Origin: CAZVKN01 sp964627035
Lineage (GTDB): Bacteria > Electryoneota > AABM5-125-24 > Hatepunaeales > Hatepunaeaceae
Assembly (NCBI GenBank): GCA_964627035.1
Contig: CAZVKN010000019.1
Span: 1 to 54,628, forward strand
Length of the DNA: 54,628 nt
Direction: 5' to 3'
Made by a program: the position numbers and the translations under genes. Positions within the stretch are counted from its first letter, which is position 1; every line of letters begins with the position of its first letter. Shown one piece after another: positions 54,467-54,628 of the stretch. A model generated the notes under the pieces. The model did no database searches. It had not been told where the DNA came from and was given only the letters and a program-made list of their open reading frames with translations.

Positions 54467-54482
54467 ATTTTCTCGTTAACTT

Positions 54483-54511
54483 AAATTAAGATGACGATGA
54501 GTATTTGTCAA
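54483..54511 (-). promoter_or_regulatory. Promoter of the riboswitch/receptor transcript
   Basis: TTGACA (54511-54506) and TAATTT (54488-54483) are separated by 17 bases. Transcription would begin near 54476, just ahead of the aptamer's first stem. Confidence 0.7.
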
Positions 54512-54576
54512 GAGTATGGCGCATCCTCGAATAGTTAAAATCAAATACATTCTCATCAAATGAATAATCACCAATT

Positions 54577-54593
54577 TGTCATTCTGGACTTGA
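54577..54593. repeat. Palindromic repeat family D, copy 2
   Basis: TGTCATTCTGGACTTGA is the exact reverse complement of 50616-50632. The right part of the palindrome is altered. It lies upstream of the receptor promoter. Confidence 0.6.
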
Positions 54594-54628
54594 CAGTCTG
54601 TCCGAGAATAGTTCTTTAAGAAACAATA

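Overview
The window looks like a chromosome segment from an uncultured bacterium of the FCB group, probably outside Bacteroidota proper. Five large secreted proteins end in a type IX secretion (T9SS) sorting domain: a YPNPFN motif followed by a ~70-residue beta domain, four of them ending in -LLR. There is also a BtuB-type TonB-dependent receptor, a patatin-barrel protein and several lipoproteins, so the cell has an outer membrane. The clearest promoters are ordinary TTGACA-N17-TAtaTT types, not the TAnnTTTG type of Bacteroidota. Many starts are GTG or TTG. The genus cannot be named from this sequence.

Layout. 0-7 kb: a short porin-like gene, a secreted toroid/CARDB/amidotransferase-like protein, tRNA-Met(CAT) and a secreted subtilisin. 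7-15.3 kb, forward: a CNNM/CBS membrane protein, a PpiD-like foldase, cysteine desulfurase, mnmA, panB and a secreted Ntn-hydrolase-like protein, closed by a clear terminator. 15.4-25.7 kb, reverse: an M28 peptidase, prmC, a GAF/HD-GYP protein, a ComF-family phosphoribosyltransferase, a Ser/Thr kinase, a GAF/sigma-54 activator and a lipoprotein. The kinase, activator and HD-GYP genes form a signalling block. 25.7-28.8 kb: a decayed gene fragment and a T9SS propeller/PKD-like protein. 28.9-37.5 kb, reverse: a TauE/SafE permease, an S41 protease, a patatin-POTRA-barrel protein and a secreted M14 carboxypeptidase. 37.5-46.3 kb, forward: a two-gene ABC exporter, a small lipoprotein, a 1,684-residue C25 (gingipain-type) protein and a small basic protein. 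46.4-50 kb, reverse: an ECF sigma/anti-sigma pair and an AT-rich restriction-modification pair (MjaI-type endonuclease plus a methyltransferase with a nuclease-like tail). 50.7-54.5 kb, reverse: a cobalamin riboswitch with its own promoter, a BtuB-like receptor and a beta-propeller lipoprotein, resembling the BtuB/BtuG surface B12 capture pair.

The noncoding sequence is unusually rich in palindromes. At least two dispersed families recur between genes: family A, core GTAGTCGTGGTTGtctCAACCACGACTAC, split here by its loop, and family B, core GCTGTCAGGT-acggcg-ACCTGACAGC. There are also a double-hairpin palindrome, a helically phased GTGACG array, and smaller pairs. No transposase, CRISPR array, rRNA or phage gene was seen.

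The points most worth checking are the riboswitch/receptor/propeller locus, the methyltransferase with a degenerate staphylococcal-nuclease-like tail, the palindrome families, the phased array, the C25 protein lacking the expected histidine, and the FxLYD-like gene remnant.
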